From Nemertoderma westbladi (Eukaryota; Xenacoelomorpha; Nemertodermatida; Nemertodermatidae), in NCBI GenBank assembly GCA_032718475.1, contig JAUCBJ010007725.1, positions 62,001 to 126,000 of the forward strand: a stretch of DNA of 64,000 nt. The letters run 5' to 3'. Positions 1-11,559 of the stretch are shown piece by piece. The notes under the pieces are model-generated. The model saw only the letters and a program-made list of their open reading frames with translations. It was not told the DNA's origin and made no database searches. The stretch's first letter is position 1. Every line of letters starts with the position of its first letter. The position numbers and the translations under genes are program-made.

Positions 1-374
1 AAGCTAGATTAGAAAGAGAAAGGCAGGATAAGTCAAGGATGCACTACATAGGGAATTTTATAGGTCTGTCTTATTTGCTCCCACAGTTTTATTTTATTTT
101 ATTTTTAACATTGCGTACTCCTATATATTATGCTGCTCGGTGTGAGCTCACGCTTGCTCGGGTTGGTTTAATATTTAAATTTATTTTGTTTTTGTTCTCA
201 TTATAGTAATATTTATCATTACTGCTCTGGTCTTCGGTCGAGCATTGCGCGCTGAGATTTGAGTGGTATATTATTTTATTTTTTATCTCCATTTTTTCGC
301 TATATTTATTATACTGCTCTGGTACAGGGTCGAGCATTGCGCGCCCTGTCTAGGGTGGAATAATATCTTGCAAC
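1..374. repeat. Direct repeat, copy 1 (partner 799-1179)
   Basis: This stretch recurs at 799-1179 with only scattered substitutions and small indels, about 798 bp downstream. A shorter third piece, starting TTTAACATTACATACTCC, lies at about 378-470. Each copy contains several short hairpin motifs sharing GTCGAGCATTGCGCGC or GCTCGGTGTGAGCTCACGC. No coding potential is visible. The left end is cut by the window edge. It is either a tandemly arranged dispersed element or a long-unit satellite. Confidence 0.8.
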
Positions 375-594
375 CTTTATTTTTAACATTACATACTCCT
401 ATATATTATGCTGCTTGGTGTGAGCTCACGCTTGCTCGGGTTGGTTTAATATTTAAATTTATTTTGGTTTTGAGAGCACTCACAAAATTTCGCACGTGCA
501 GTAAATGACCATAACACTGGTCGGTATTCGAATCGAATAACTGAAAAACTTGAAAATAGACCGTGGGGAGTTATGTCATACATTATTGGGGTAG

Positions 595-777
595 AGGACA
601 TGTTTGGAAACCTTGAAACACGCCAAAGTTATAGCTGATGATTGGAGACATATCAGAAATACAAAGTATGGTCCAGAAGCAACACCACAGGAAGTGCAAA
701 GAGCAGGATTAGAGTGTACTAAAAAGTGGACTCCACTTCATAAAGATATAAAATATGTCCAGTTGACAAAATTTTAA
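595..777 (+). pseudogene. Short unrecognised reading-frame remnant
   Basis: An open stretch of about 60 codons runs from just after a TAG at 592-594 to a TAA at 775-777. It has a plausible protein-like composition, including ADDWRHIRNTKYGP and GLECTKKWTPLH, and is flanked on both sides by the direct repeat. I do not recognise the family. It may be the 3' end of a transposon ORF carried between the repeat copies, or chance. There is no convincing start codon. Confidence 0.2.
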
Positions 778-798
778 AAAATATATAGAGAAGATCAG

Positions 799-1179
799 AA
801 GCTAGATTAGAAGGAGAAAGGCAGGATAAGTCAAGGATGCACTACATAGGGAATTTTATAGGTCTGTCTTATTTGCTCCCACCGTTTTATTTTATTTTAT
901 TTTTAACATTGCGTACTCCTATATATTATGCTGCTCGGTGTGAGCTCACGCTTGCTCGGGTTGGTTTAATATTTAAATTTATTTTGGTTTTTTTCTCATT
1001 ATAATAATATTTATCATTACTGCTCTGGTCTTCGGTCGAGCATTGCGCGCTGAGATTTGAGTGGTATATTATTTTATTTTTTATCTTCATTTATTTCGCT
1101 ATATTTATTATACTGCGCTGGTACAGGGTCGAGCATTGCCCGCCCTGTCTAGGGTGGAATAATATCTTGCAACCTTTAT
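799..1179. repeat. Direct repeat, copy 2
   Basis: Second copy of the repeat at 1-374, same orientation and closely similar. After about 1180 the similarity ends: copy 1 continues into TTTTTAACATT, copy 2 into CTCTATTTTTC. Confidence 0.8.
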
Positions 1180-1190
1180 CTCTATTTTTC

Positions 1191-1342
1191 TATTTGCTAC
1201 TCTAGCTTTCTAGGCGTGCATTAGCTCACCTGGGCTAGATAGTAATTTTATTTTATTATTCAGTTTAAAGGCGTAGCTTAAGGTGTATTTGCTACTCTAG
1301 CTTTCTAGGCGTGCATTAGCTCACCTGGGCTAAGTAGTAACT
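1191..1342. repeat. Two hairpin-forming tandem copies
   Basis: Two copies (about 1191-1250 and 1286-1342) of a ~55-bp unit. Each contains a stem formed by CTAGCTTTCTAGG and CCTGGGCTAG around a loop CGTGCATTAGCTCA. The loop resembles those of the neighbouring hairpins in the 0-1.2 kb repeats, so this is probably the same structural family. Confidence 0.6.
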
Positions 1343-1802
1343 GTTTATTGTAATGTTGAGTAGGCTGAAGTAGCCAGATATACTGTATTTAAAGCGCCAT
1401 TCCTATTGCTAGTGTAACTAGCATTTTTTTGAATTTTTTTTTATTTTTTTTGCTAGTGAGACCACAAGTATGCATGTTGCTGCTTGTACTAGCAATATGG
1501 ATTTGGTTGTACAGTAGGTCTTGTTCATAGGCTGATACATACAGTAAATAACAAAAATGAAAGGCTTAGCTTAAGGTTAAGGGTATGGTGCTGCCAGTAC
1601 GAAGGCTTAGCTGAACGATTTTTACAGTTACTACAATCACAGCAACACTAATTACATATACAACTTACCACTACTTACTATAATACAGGAACGTCACATT
1701 AATTCCATTACTACATTACAGTTATAATAGTATACTATAGTACTTACAATAATAAAATATATTTTTGTTCTTATATTCGTGTTATTATTTTTTATTTTAT
1801 AA
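1343..1802. other. AT-rich DNA, no gene seen
   Basis: Low-complexity AT-rich sequence with T-runs and a few short echoes of AGGCTTAGCTTAAGG. I see no ORF, RNA gene or element boundary. Confidence 0.5.
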
Positions 1803-1868
1803 ATCATGGGGACTGCTTTAGTTTTGAGTCGAGCATTGCGCGCTCTGACTAGAGTCAGGAACCATGAT
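1803..1868. repeat. Hairpin repeat, copy A (partner 4493-4558)
   Basis: An imperfect inverted repeat: ATCATGG at the left pairs with CCATGAT at the right, with an inner stem GAGTC/GACTAGAGTC around the GAGCATTGCGCGC core. A closely similar copy stands at 4493-4558, and about 300 bp on either side of the two copies is also loosely similar. It shares the core with the 1-1179 repeats. Confidence 0.6.
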
Positions 1869-2189
1869 TCAGAACCATAGGCCTCTTATATCTCTTTTTG
1901 TTCTCATCTCCTTGTTATTTATTTTATTATAGCATTATTATTATTATATTATTTTATTTCTATATGTATATGTACATGGGTATCTGTTTTTTTTACTGTT
2001 TGTTAGTTTCCCGTTTGTTTGTTTTTATCTATTTGTCTGTTTAATGGCTAGATATTTTATCTGTTCGTATGTATGTAGGGATGTTTGTTTTTTATGTGTT
2101 TGTATCTGTATTGTACACATTTGGTGCCATAGTAATAATGAAATCAGAGAGGAACAGCTTGCATGGTATGTGTGGAATTACAAATGATT
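1869..2189. other. AT- and TG-rich DNA, no gene seen
   Basis: T-rich low-complexity sequence with TGTTTGT runs. A 60-codon open stretch here looks like chance. Confidence 0.4.
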
Positions 2190-3664
2190 GTACTGGTTGG
2201 TATTTCCTGAAACACACTAACTACACTATTGTTGGGACAGACTCAGGGTGAAGATATGACCAAAGTGTAAGATGGAATAAAGGTAAGATAACTACTCAGT
2301 AACTACTCATATGATCATACATAATATAGATTACTCTGATATGGAACAGTCGGTATGTATGTATATATGTTGTATAAAAAATACTGATGTATCTGCAGCA
2401 GTTACATATCAACCAGTACTATCATCATCTTATCGGACAATAGAGAAAATATGACTAATATGCATTATATAATATAAACATTATTATGTAATATATAAAT
2501 TTATAAAAATTATAAAATATTTAAATAAAAATATATAAAAAATATAAAATATCTGAAAAAATATAAAAATATAAAAATATCTCAATATAAAAATTTAAAA
2601 AATACAAGTTGAGATAATGAAAAAAATATATAAAATAGCAGTGCAAATAAAGAAAAATATAAATAAATTGTAGTTTAAATACCAAAAAAAAATTTAAAAA
2701 AAAATATATAAAACACATGTTGAAATACAAAAAAATATAATAATTATTTTTAAATACAAAAAAATATAAATAATCACAAAATATTATACTAATGTGATTC
2801 TACCATACTTCAATCTTCTCATTATCCCTGTGATAGCTAAACTTGACTATATTGCTTTACTCGAGCTATTCTTTAGAATTATATGTGTGTGTATATTATA
2901 TTATATTATATGTTATATATGTAGGAGTTTTTTTGTATATGTTCTATATTTTGTATATTATGAACGGTGTGCGGTTTTCTGTAAATGGTATAGGGGCCTA
3001 AATGCGGGCAGTTATCTGACATCAACTGGGCAACCTTCTTTATTGGGGCTCTGTTAACCCAGGAAGTTGTTGATATAGTGCCATATTTATGGATTGCAAT
3101 ATTAACCTGACTGTTACCTCCCACAAACTGGGCAACCTTCTTAATTGGGGCTCTGTTAACCCAGGAAGTGATGTGTTGTATGTATTGTATGATTGTGCAT
3201 TGTGTTTGTATATATATTATTCCTAAATACAAAAAAATGAAAAAAATTCCACAAAATACCAAAAAAATAACAAAAAAGTATTATGCAAAAAAAATATTAT
3301 CTAAACACAAAAAATTCAGAAATGTTTATATACATATGTAATTAATTATTGCTTCATGTTTATATTATATATACATATTATTATAACCCTTTCAGTATTT
3401 TCTCTATTGTCCAATAAGTTATTGTTAATACTGGTTGATTATTTGATAGTGCAGTAACCTACCATCAGTATTTTTTGTATTACATATATACATACATACC
3501 GATTGTTCAAGTGGAGTTACTATATTATGTATGATTATGTGAGTTCTTACATACTCAATAGTTATCTAACATTTATTCCACCATATACTTTGGCCTTGTC
3601 TTCATTCTGAGCAGTTCCCAATAATGGTATAGTTATTGTGTTACAGGACATACCAACCAAGACA
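2190..3664. repeat. Long inverted repeat with ~265-bp arms
   Basis: The arm at 2190-2450 matches the reverse complement of 3398-3664 along its length, at roughly three-quarters identity by eye. Shared blocks include TCGGTATGTATGTATATATG and GGACAATAGAGAAA. The ~950-bp interior is extremely AT-rich (AAAAATATAAA repeats) apart from a small tandem pair at 3026-3169. It looks like a foldback or MITE-like element with old arms. No transposase is present. Confidence 0.7.
3026..3169. repeat. Two tandem copies, 102-bp period
   Basis: CTGGGCAACCTTCTTTATTG...AACCCAGGAAGT at 3026-3068 is repeated at 3128-3169 with almost no change. Each copy is itself a small imperfect palindrome, CTGGG to CCCAG. It lies in the loop of the 2190-3664 inverted repeat. 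Confidence 0.7.
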
Positions 3665-3719
3665 GTCACTTGTCTTTCTTTATATATCATTCAAGCTTTT
3701 CCTCTCGGATGTCATTATT

Positions 3720-4260
3720 ACTCCACCAAATGTGTGTTTGTTTGTCTGTATGTCTGTCTGTCTATTTTTATGTCTGTTAGTCACTCTGTTCTATGTATGT
3801 CTGTATCTGTTATGTATTCTTTGTCTGATGGGCTGTCTTTCTATGTGTTTTTATGTCTGTTAGGATGTCTGCTCTATATCAGTCTGCTTGTGTCTGTCTC
3901 TCCTTATATTTATGTGTGTATATTAGTCTGCTTATGTTTGTGCTTATGTATATGTCAGTTTGTTTAATTTCATGTCTGTTTGTCAGTTTTTTCTATATAT
4001 GTTTGTATCTGTTTGCTAATGTCTTATGTATTGTTTATTAGTGTGGATGTTCTTCTGTTATTCAGTTTTGAGATCTGTCTGTCCATTTGTATGTATATCT
4101 GTTGGTATATGTATTTGTTGTATGTATTACTACCTGTCTGTTTTTGAGTTACTCAGTCTGTTCTATATCTGTCCTGTATATAAGTATGATGTCTGTCTCT
4201 ATGTTTGTCTCTCTGTCAGTAAGGTATTTGTTTTATATTGGGTGTATATATATATATTTT
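3720..4260. repeat. Degenerate TGTC/TGTATC-rich low-complexity tract
   Basis: Strongly biased to TGTCTG, TGTATG and TGTTTG words on the plus strand, giving overlapping open frames rich in Cys, Val, Leu and Ser in two frames. This is a degraded microsatellite, not a gene. Confidence 0.7.
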
Positions 4261-4492
4261 TTTATATTTTCCTTTAGTCTAGACCACGTCACTGCTACAC
4301 CATTTACATTATATAACATTACACCATAGAGCATCACATACATGCTATTACTACATACTATAGTAGGCATATTTACAATAGTAAAATCTATTTTACTGTT
4401 ATTTTAATGTTCTTATTTTCTTAATATAATATTTACAATTGCGCTTTGCTTATTATTTGTTATTATTTTCTTGTTATTATTTTATTTTCTAA

Positions 4493-4558
4493 ATCATGGG
4501 GACTGCTCTAGTTTTGAGTCGAGCATTGCGCGCTCTGACTAGACCCAGGAACCATGTT
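4493..4558. repeat. Hairpin repeat, copy B
   Basis: Partner of 1803-1868. It shares ATCATGGGGACTGC, the core GTCGAGCATTGCGCGC and the closing AGGAACCATG. The outer stem is weaker here (CCATGTTT instead of CCATGATT). Confidence 0.6.
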
Positions 4559-5246
4559 TCAGTACCATATACCTCATGTATCTCTTTTTTGTTTTTTCAT
4601 CTTCTATTTCTCTCATATTTTATTTTTTTCTTTTCATCTTCTATTCTGTTACTTAATTTTATTATAACATTGATATTATTATATATTTTATTTATTATTT
4701 TATTATATATATTTTGTCTTATCATTTGTATACTAATAAACATAGTTAGTTACCTAACATACTAATATAGTTTCAGTTTTACGTTTACTAACTTGCTTGA
4801 ACTCATCTCTTATTGAGGTGATAATTATGTTTATTTACTTAATATATTTTACAATAGAATTACTACAAAAAAAAGATAAAATTACGTAGTTTAATTAAAT
4901 ACAAAATTACATTAGAATTTATTTATATATATATTTCTGTATGGTAGGAAATCCACTATCATTTGTAATATTGAATTAATTTAATGCAACTGATACCAGT
5001 CTAAAGTCTGTATAAAAGGATGATAGCTACCAAAGTAATAAATTAATGCACTATTTAATTTATTTTTCAGATCAACCAAGATATGCTAGAATGCAGAATT
5101 ACCCTCAAGATTCCTAGTTGATAATAGAGGATACTGATGACATGCACTCAGCCACAGACAGATTAACGGAATCAATCTAAGCTCTTAACCGAAATTACAT
5201 TGACTAAACTCAAATCACTCCATGGACTGGAAATATTCAAACTTAA
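4559..5246. other. AT-rich DNA, no gene seen
   Basis: Very AT-rich sequence. I see no ORF of note, RNA gene or clear repeat. Confidence 0.5.
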
Positions 5247-5373
5247 AATATTTAATTTAGTGGTGAACTCCTATGCTGTATTTGAATATTTAATTTAGTG
5301 GTGATCTCCTATGCTGTATTTGAATATTTAATTTAGTGGTGAACTCCAATTCTGTATTTGAATATTTAATTTC
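5247..5373. repeat. 38-bp tandem repeat, 3.3 copies
   Basis: Units start at 5247, 5285, 5323 and 5361 (partial). The consensus begins AATATTTAATTTAGTGGTGA and ends TGCTGTATTTG. Copies differ by one to three bases, so the array is fairly recent. Confidence 0.85.
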
Positions 5374-5802
5374 TACCATACATATTAAATATATATATAT
5401 GGATTTGGTGTGCAAATTTACAGAGTTATATAATCATCTTTTGTATTGAGAGATATCTAATAAACAATATTTGTTATCAAATTCATAAATTTATTATTTG
5501 CATATGCCCCTTTCTGTCCCTTTATATTTACTATAAATAGCACATTGAAAGAAGGCCATTTGGAAAAAGTAAACATGATTTCATTGAACATTAATTGGAA
5601 TTATGTAGACGATACTTGAGGCCGAAGCCTATTACATAGTCATATTACATATACATATTCAAAATTCCAGGATTTATAGACTGAGATAGATTTCCAAATG
5701 CGGCTGTGGTAAAAGACTCTAAATTGAATAGTTTGTTGTTGTTGTCGATAATCGATTAGCATATGACGTAAACAAACATTTTATAGCCAAAAACAATTAC
5801 CA
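5374..5802. other. AT-rich flank of satellite, no gene seen
   Basis: No coding signal. The right end runs into degenerate first units of the 68-bp satellite. Confidence 0.4.
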
Positions 5803-7262
5803 ATTGATGGAAAGGAGCAGGTTAGAAAGTCCGGATTTTCTAATCAAAACAATAAATAGTCACTTTTCCAAATGAGGGAAAGGGGCAGGTTACAGATGCG
5901 GACATTTCTAACCAAAACAATAAACGGCCACTTTACCAATTGAGGGAAAGGAGCAGGTTACAGAGGCGGGATTTTCTAACCAAACAATAAACGATCACTT
6001 AACTAATGGAGGGAAAGGAGCAGGTTACAGAGGCTGGATTTTCTAACCAAAACAATAAACAGTCACTTTACCAGATCAGGGAAAGGAGCAGGTTACAGAG
6101 ACGGGATTTTCTAACCAAAACAATAAACAACGATCACTTAAGTAATTGAGGGAAAGGAGCAGGTTACAGAGGCGGGATTTTCTAACCAAAACAATGAACA
6201 GTCACTTTACCAAATAAAGGAAAGGAGCAGGTTACATAGATGGTATTTTCTAACCAAAACAATAAATGGTAACATTACCAATTGAGGAAAAGGAGCAGGT
6301 TACAGAGGCGGGCTTTTCTAACCAAAACAATAAACGATGACTTGACTAATTGAGGGAAAGGAGCAGGTTACAGAGGCGGGCTTTTTTAACCAAAACAATA
6401 AACGATCACTTTAACTAATTGAAGGAATGGAGCAGGTTACAGAGGCGTGAGTTTCTAACCAAAACAATAAACGATCACTTTAACTAATTGAGGGAAAGGA
6501 GCAGGTTACAGAGGCGGGAGTTTCTAACCAAAACAATAAACGATCACTTGACTAATTGAGGGAAAGGAGCAGGTTACAGAGGCGGGCTTTTCTAACCAAA
6601 ACAATAAACGATCACTTTAACTAATTGAAGGAAAGGAGCAGGTTACAGAGGCGTGAGTTTCTAACCAAAACAATAAACGATCACTTTAACTAATTGAGGG
6701 AAAGGAGCAGGATACAGAGGCGGGAGTTTTTAACCAAAACAATAAACGATCACTTGACTAATTGAGGGAAAGGAGCAGGTTACAGAGGCGGGCTTTTTTA
6801 ACCAAAACAATAAACGATCACTTTAACTAATTGAAGGAATGGAGCAGGTTACAGAGGCGTGAGTTTCTAACCAAAACAATAAACGATCACTTTAACTAAT
6901 TGAGGGAAAGGAGCAGGTTACAGAGGCGGGCTTTTCTAACCAAAACAATAAACGGTCACTTTAACTAATTGAAGGAAAGGAGCAGGTTACAGAGGCGGGA
7001 TTTTCTAACCAAAACAATAAACGATCACTTGACTAATTGAGGGAAAGGAGCAGGTTACAGAGGCGGGATTTTCTAACCAAAACAATAAACGATCACTTAA
7101 CTAAATGAGGGAAAGGAGCAGGTTACAGAGGCAGGATTTCCTAACCAAAACAATAAACGATCACTTAACTAATTGAGGGAAAGGAGCAGGTTACAGAGAC
7201 CGTTCTTTCTAACCAAAACAACAAACGATACCAATTTACCAATTGAGGAAAAGGAGCATTTT
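5803..7262. repeat. 68-bp satellite array, about 21-22 copies
   Basis: Monomers of about 67-69 bp carry GGAAAGGAGCAGGTTACAG, then a GGCGGG block, TTCTAACCAAAACAATAAAC and a spacer GATCACTTTAACTAATTGA. First and last copies are the most diverged. A higher-order period of about six monomers is visible: the variant GGAATGGAGCAGG near 6423 recurs near 6831. Related single copies occur elsewhere in the window (17722, 34577 on the minus strand, 39730-39820), so the monomer probably derives from a dispersed repeat. No ORF. Confidence 0.9.
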
Positions 7263-8239
7263 ATGGCGGCATTTTTTACATTATGTACAGTTGTATATAT
7301 CCTTTATTGGGACAACCCCTTTGCACTGATCTGTTAGTTTAGAACTACATTATATTGTACCACTACAGCTACCCATAACATTACTGTTGTCATGATCCAT
7401 TTTAAATGCATTATCCAGATAGTATCAATTATCTAAAACTTATCAATTATTTAAAAGGTAGCGCGGTCAGCCGGTACTAAAATTATGAAATAAGTTTATT
7501 AATTACCATCATTCTCTCATTTACAACTGTTTAGGCTACATATCAGACAGAGTACTGGTATCAGTATCTATTGTACAGGAGCTGAGTAGTATAATGCTAT
7601 ATAATTATTTCTAAGGCATAGGCTTTATATCTACATACAATTCCGCAATAATACTGCAAAAAACTGCCCTATATACTAATACCGGTACTGATAGCCTAAG
7701 AGAACAGCAGTAGAGAAACCGGTATCATGGAACCTAACGGTAGATTTCTGGTGGACATAACAAGTAAAAAAAGGACATTATGTGTGATTTAAACGGACAA
7801 GAAAAATTATTGCGATCAATAATTATGGTTAAATATATTGATGGGCCCTCATTTACTATTTATAATGAAATCTAGGGCCAAACCTGAATAATATAGATAG
7901 AAATAATGATGTAGATATTAATGATTTTCAATGAGGAACACGCTGGTTTTTAAATTTCCAAAAAAGACCCAGTAGATCAGGAGATATAGAAATTTTTGGA
8001 ATGTTCGGAATTTAGCCCGCAAAGACTACTAATGTTGTTCAAAGTATCGCGCTTACAATCACAAGTCTGATAATTAGCGAAATATATGAAATATTTTAAA
8101 TCGCGATTTTAACCATGAAAAATTCACTTAATTGAAAAAGTTTAAAAGTCAAAAATGTTTAGAATCATCGATAATAGGGGGGTAGGCGAAATCTCAAAAT
8201 CCAAAAATGGCGGCAAATTTTAATTAATTTTTTTGCATG
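7263..8239. other. Unique AT-rich DNA, no gene seen
   Basis: No ORF, hairpin or repeat of note, apart from short CCGGTACT-type words that are frequent across the window. Confidence 0.4.
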
Positions 8240-8660
8240 CACTTTGGGCCCTTATAACTCCCGAACCATTGGTCCAAATAAAAAACCGATTTCAGATTCG
8301 GGATCAGCATGCTCTAGTTAGGTAAGAAAAATGTTTTGAAAAAATTTCGACAAGATTTGGTGTTTGACAAAAAATTAAAAAAATTAAATTATTATTCTAG
8401 AACTTTAACGACCTATAAAACCAGTCCGGTTTGACGAAACGTAAAACTGACTCGATATTCGGTGCCAGCGACCTCGAATTAACTAAATAAAAAGCCAATT
8501 TCGGGGTGATTTAGTGTTTACGAAAAAAATTTTTAATTACGTCAAAATTCTAGAACTTTCGGCCCCTATAAAATTCGAACCGTAGGTCGAAATGCAAAAC
8601 TGACTCGAAATTCGGAATCAGCGACCCCAAATTAACTTAAAAAAAAAATATCGACCGATT
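8240..8660. repeat. Diverged ~150-bp tandem units
   Basis: Three related blocks begin near 8262, 8393 and 8543. They share TTCTAGAACTTT, CTATAAAA, GAAACGTAAAACTGACTCGA and ATTCGG-NN-CAGCGACC elements. Copies are well diverged. Function unknown. Confidence 0.5.
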
Positions 8661-10083
8661 CTGAGAAAAAAAAAATTTGAGCTCTGAAAATCGGAAAAAA
8701 CCGCAAGCTCCGCGTGCATCGAAATTTTCAAAAAAAAAAATCCGAAAATTTTTTGTCTCCGATTTCGATGAAATTTGGTATGCTGGTACCGATTGTAATT
8801 ATAAGGTTATCTTTTGAAGGAATTTTGAAATAAATCATTAGGGGCCGAGCTACGGCACTTTGAACTTTGATTTGAGGGCCCCCACGGACCCGAAATTTGG
8901 GACCTTAAAAATTCGTTTTTTATAAAAACAATGTTAAGCGATTTTGTAGAGAATGAAAAGTTATTCCGACCGTTTCTAGTCTCAAGGTCAGGGGATTTGC
9001 GGTTCTCGAGATATTGCGCATTGAATATCGGATGTTTTTGCGAGTCGCAAATATTCGGCCCCACTTTTCGGGCGGAAGACTCGCTCGAAACAAAAAATTA
9101 CCCAAATCCAAAAAGTTACTACCCCCTTCGATCTGTCTATTAAAAAAAGTTTCGAGATCGTAGCCCCGATAATAAAAAAAGTAGCGTGGAATGCCGTTTT
9201 CGCATTTTTGCGCATTTGCGATATTTGCGGATTTTGGGGCTTCGTATATCGCAACTTCCCGACGACTTTGGAAGAAAGTGGTTAATATTTCTTGTAGAGC
9301 TATCTTTCCTCTATCCAACAACGAAAGAATCGTATCCGTAGGCGAACGCGCGGCCGAGCTATAGGCGTTTCCGTACAGTGACTCTTGTCGCACGAACATG
9401 CAAAATATGCATTTTGCGTAAATGCGGGAAAACGGACGGTACGACCCCGATTTTTTTTTGATGAATTCGAAGCTCGTCGACATTAGAAACTTTCTGACGA
9501 GGGAAATTTCGATTGAAAGTTTTTAAGTTGGTCAACCAAGCCGAGGAAAAAATTGAAAATTTTTTTATCGCATATCGCACCCGCATTTGCGTGCGTATCG
9601 CGCTTACGAGGTCGAAATTAAAAAATCGAAAACAATCTTCCTTCTTAGAATTTTCTCCTCTATCTTTCGTAGTTTCACCATTTTTGCGTAGCATGTCCCC
9701 TTATATGGTCTAGCCAGCTGGAGACGTAAATTCCTACAAGTTGGGCCTTCTCGGTTGGTGAGGCGACGCCGAATTTTGTTGAGAAGGCGTCGCAGGGTTA
9801 GGGGGGACGGGACTCAGCGACATTCAACGAGCTTTGGAAACTCTTCAAAAGTAATCTTATGGAATTTTGTTAAACATTACCATTTTTTCTAATTAGACAA
9901 TTTTAATTAAAAATATGATAATTAATTAATTAAAATAAAATTGGCTAATTAAAAATTATATAAGATAACTTTTGTAGAGTCGATCACGCTGAGTACAAAA
10001 AAGTAGGTTGCAACAAATTTGGACCAAAATTGGGGGATTAGTGGAAATTTTAGTGAAATCTTTAATTCCGCCGCCACCCGCTA
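8661..10083. other. No recognisable gene; overlapping chance ORFs
   Basis: Several short overlapping open frames on both strands (longest about 187 codons, minus, 8920-9483) have no domain I recognise, no starts in good context and unlike translations in every frame. The sequence is rich in TTCGA/TCGAA and AAAAA words. I treat it as non-coding, possibly a decayed element that continues the 8240-8660 repeats. Confidence 0.4.
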
Positions 10084-10203
10084 GGGGGGGGGGGCTATAC
10101 ATTTTCAAATTTTACTATAAAGGCTATTTGGCCTTCCATACAGTGGCTGACCATGACAAAATAGCAATATTATAATTTAACACTAATTGACAACCATTTA
10201 AAA

Positions 10204-10246
10204 AAAAAGGTTCATGGGGGGTATACCCCCCCCCCCCCCCCTCCCC
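10204..10246. repeat. G/C-run palindrome
   Basis: GGGGGGTATACCCCCC is a perfect palindrome. Its C side extends to 16 consecutive C (10226-10241), then T and five more C. An 11-G run lies nearby at 10084-10094. Confidence 0.8.
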
Positions 10247-10342
10247 CTTAAACAAATGAAATAATTCAAATAAAACCAGGATTATATTTATTACGAATGC
10301 AGCCTATTACAGCGGTACTATTAAATATTAGGTATTACTATT

Positions 10343-10490
10343 AAACGCCGGGGCGTTTATTCGGGGACAGGCGTTTAGTTGCTAATTTGATGGTGAGGGG
10401 GGGCGTTTATTCGGGGAAGGCGTTTAAGTTGCTAATTTGATGGTAAGGGGGGGGGGGGGGGGGGCGTTTATTCGAGTAAATACGGTACAT
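10343..10490. repeat. GGGCGTTTATTCGGGG tandem motif with poly-G
   Basis: Two to three units of GGGGCGTTTATTCGGGG-A-GGCGTTTA, then TTGCTAATTTGATGGT. The third is preceded by an 18-G run (10447-10464) and ends GAGTAAATACGGTAC. It looks like a piece of a dispersed transposable-element end that has begun to duplicate. I cannot assign the family. Confidence 0.55.
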
Positions 10491-11381
10491 CTATGAGCAA
10501 GACAAATAAGACAGCTTGCTTATTATTTACCACGCAAAATGATTAGATGAGTATTTAATCCTGATTCTTTATATAGAATTAATAATTCTTAGCTAAATAA
10601 TTTCGTTGGGGGTGTTGACGTTGTAAATTAATATTTCAGTATCAATACTATCGGCATAAGTTAAGTTTTAATTTGTCTTATAAATTGGGTCGCCTCCACG
10701 CCTAAAATATTTAATTGGTATCTCATAACTGAATCTCGTGCTGCGCGAAGTCCTCACGAACGTTTTGTTATTCACCAACAAAATTACAATTCATTGCAAC
10801 AAAATACAATACCGGGTTCGACGTATTCTTTGAAAACACTAAGACAGCATAGCAATTAATTAATATGACTCATTAGCAGCATGCAATATGCCTAACTAAC
10901 AACTTCACCACTTAATTAGTAATATTTCCAGCTGTTTTTGTATAAAGTATTATCATCAGTGCTGTCTGGATCCTGTTGGACACGGGATATATGAAAATAA
11001 TAGCAGTTTCAACAGATTTATATTATATTTCTATTTTATTTGTTTATTTAATTAAACTTTAGCTCATTAATATAATGTTATAAATATACCAAGTTCTTCT
11101 GACACCGCAGTTTGTAAATTAAATTATAATTCATAGGTTTTTAATTAAATATAAATTAATTATTGTTGACTAATTAATTCTAAAGTCTGTAGGATTAAAA
11201 AGAAGCACAATGAGCCAACCGGGGTGTTGGTAAATAAACAAATCGTGTACATCTGGTATAACAAAATTATTCTATACATTTATAACAACGGGGTATAAAA
11301 CCCCTAAAACCGAATAGTTCGGTTGTTAGGTGTTCTTGTTCTTAATTTAGCATTTTGGCTAGAAAATTTATATTTGGAAGA
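10491..11381. other. AT-rich DNA with one dispersed repeat
   Basis: No coding signal. The word CTCGTGCTGCGCGAAG, with flanking TATCTCATAACTG at 10719-10760, also occurs at about 34337 and, inverted, at 36935-36985. It is therefore a fragment of a dispersed family. Confidence 0.5.
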
Positions 11382-11456
11382 GGCGGGGGGGGGGGGGGGG
11401 TCACTAATTTCGAAAAAGGTCGATTTTTCAATGACAACCCCCCCCCCCCCCCCGCC
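11382..11456. repeat. Perfect G/C hairpin: GGC-G16 against C16-GCC
   Basis: GGC followed by 16 G (11382-11400) faces 16 C followed by GCC (11438-11456), with a 37-bp AT-rich spacer that itself begins TCA and ends near TGA. The 19-bp stem is perfect. Either strand could also form a G-quadruplex. Run lengths may be affected by sequencing error. Confidence 0.85.
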
Positions 11457-11559
11457 CCAGTGCAGATTTTTATGAGGATTTCAAAACTTCAAACCGTTTG
11501 TTAATAGCTAATGTAAGTTCAAAAGTTATGAGTGATAATGTTAACCTTACTCTGTGTAA

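Noticed and set aside
3636-4329. Cys/Val/Leu-rich ORFs resembling membrane proteins
   Set aside because: Product of the TGTC/TGTATG low-complexity tract.
5803-7262. CRISPR-like array
   Set aside because: Direct repeats are contiguous ~68-bp monomers with no unique spacers, in a eukaryotic context.
8807-9713. Cluster of 66-187-codon ORFs on both strands
   Set aside because: No recognisable domains, mutually overlapping frames, poor start contexts; most likely chance frames in TCGAA-rich DNA.
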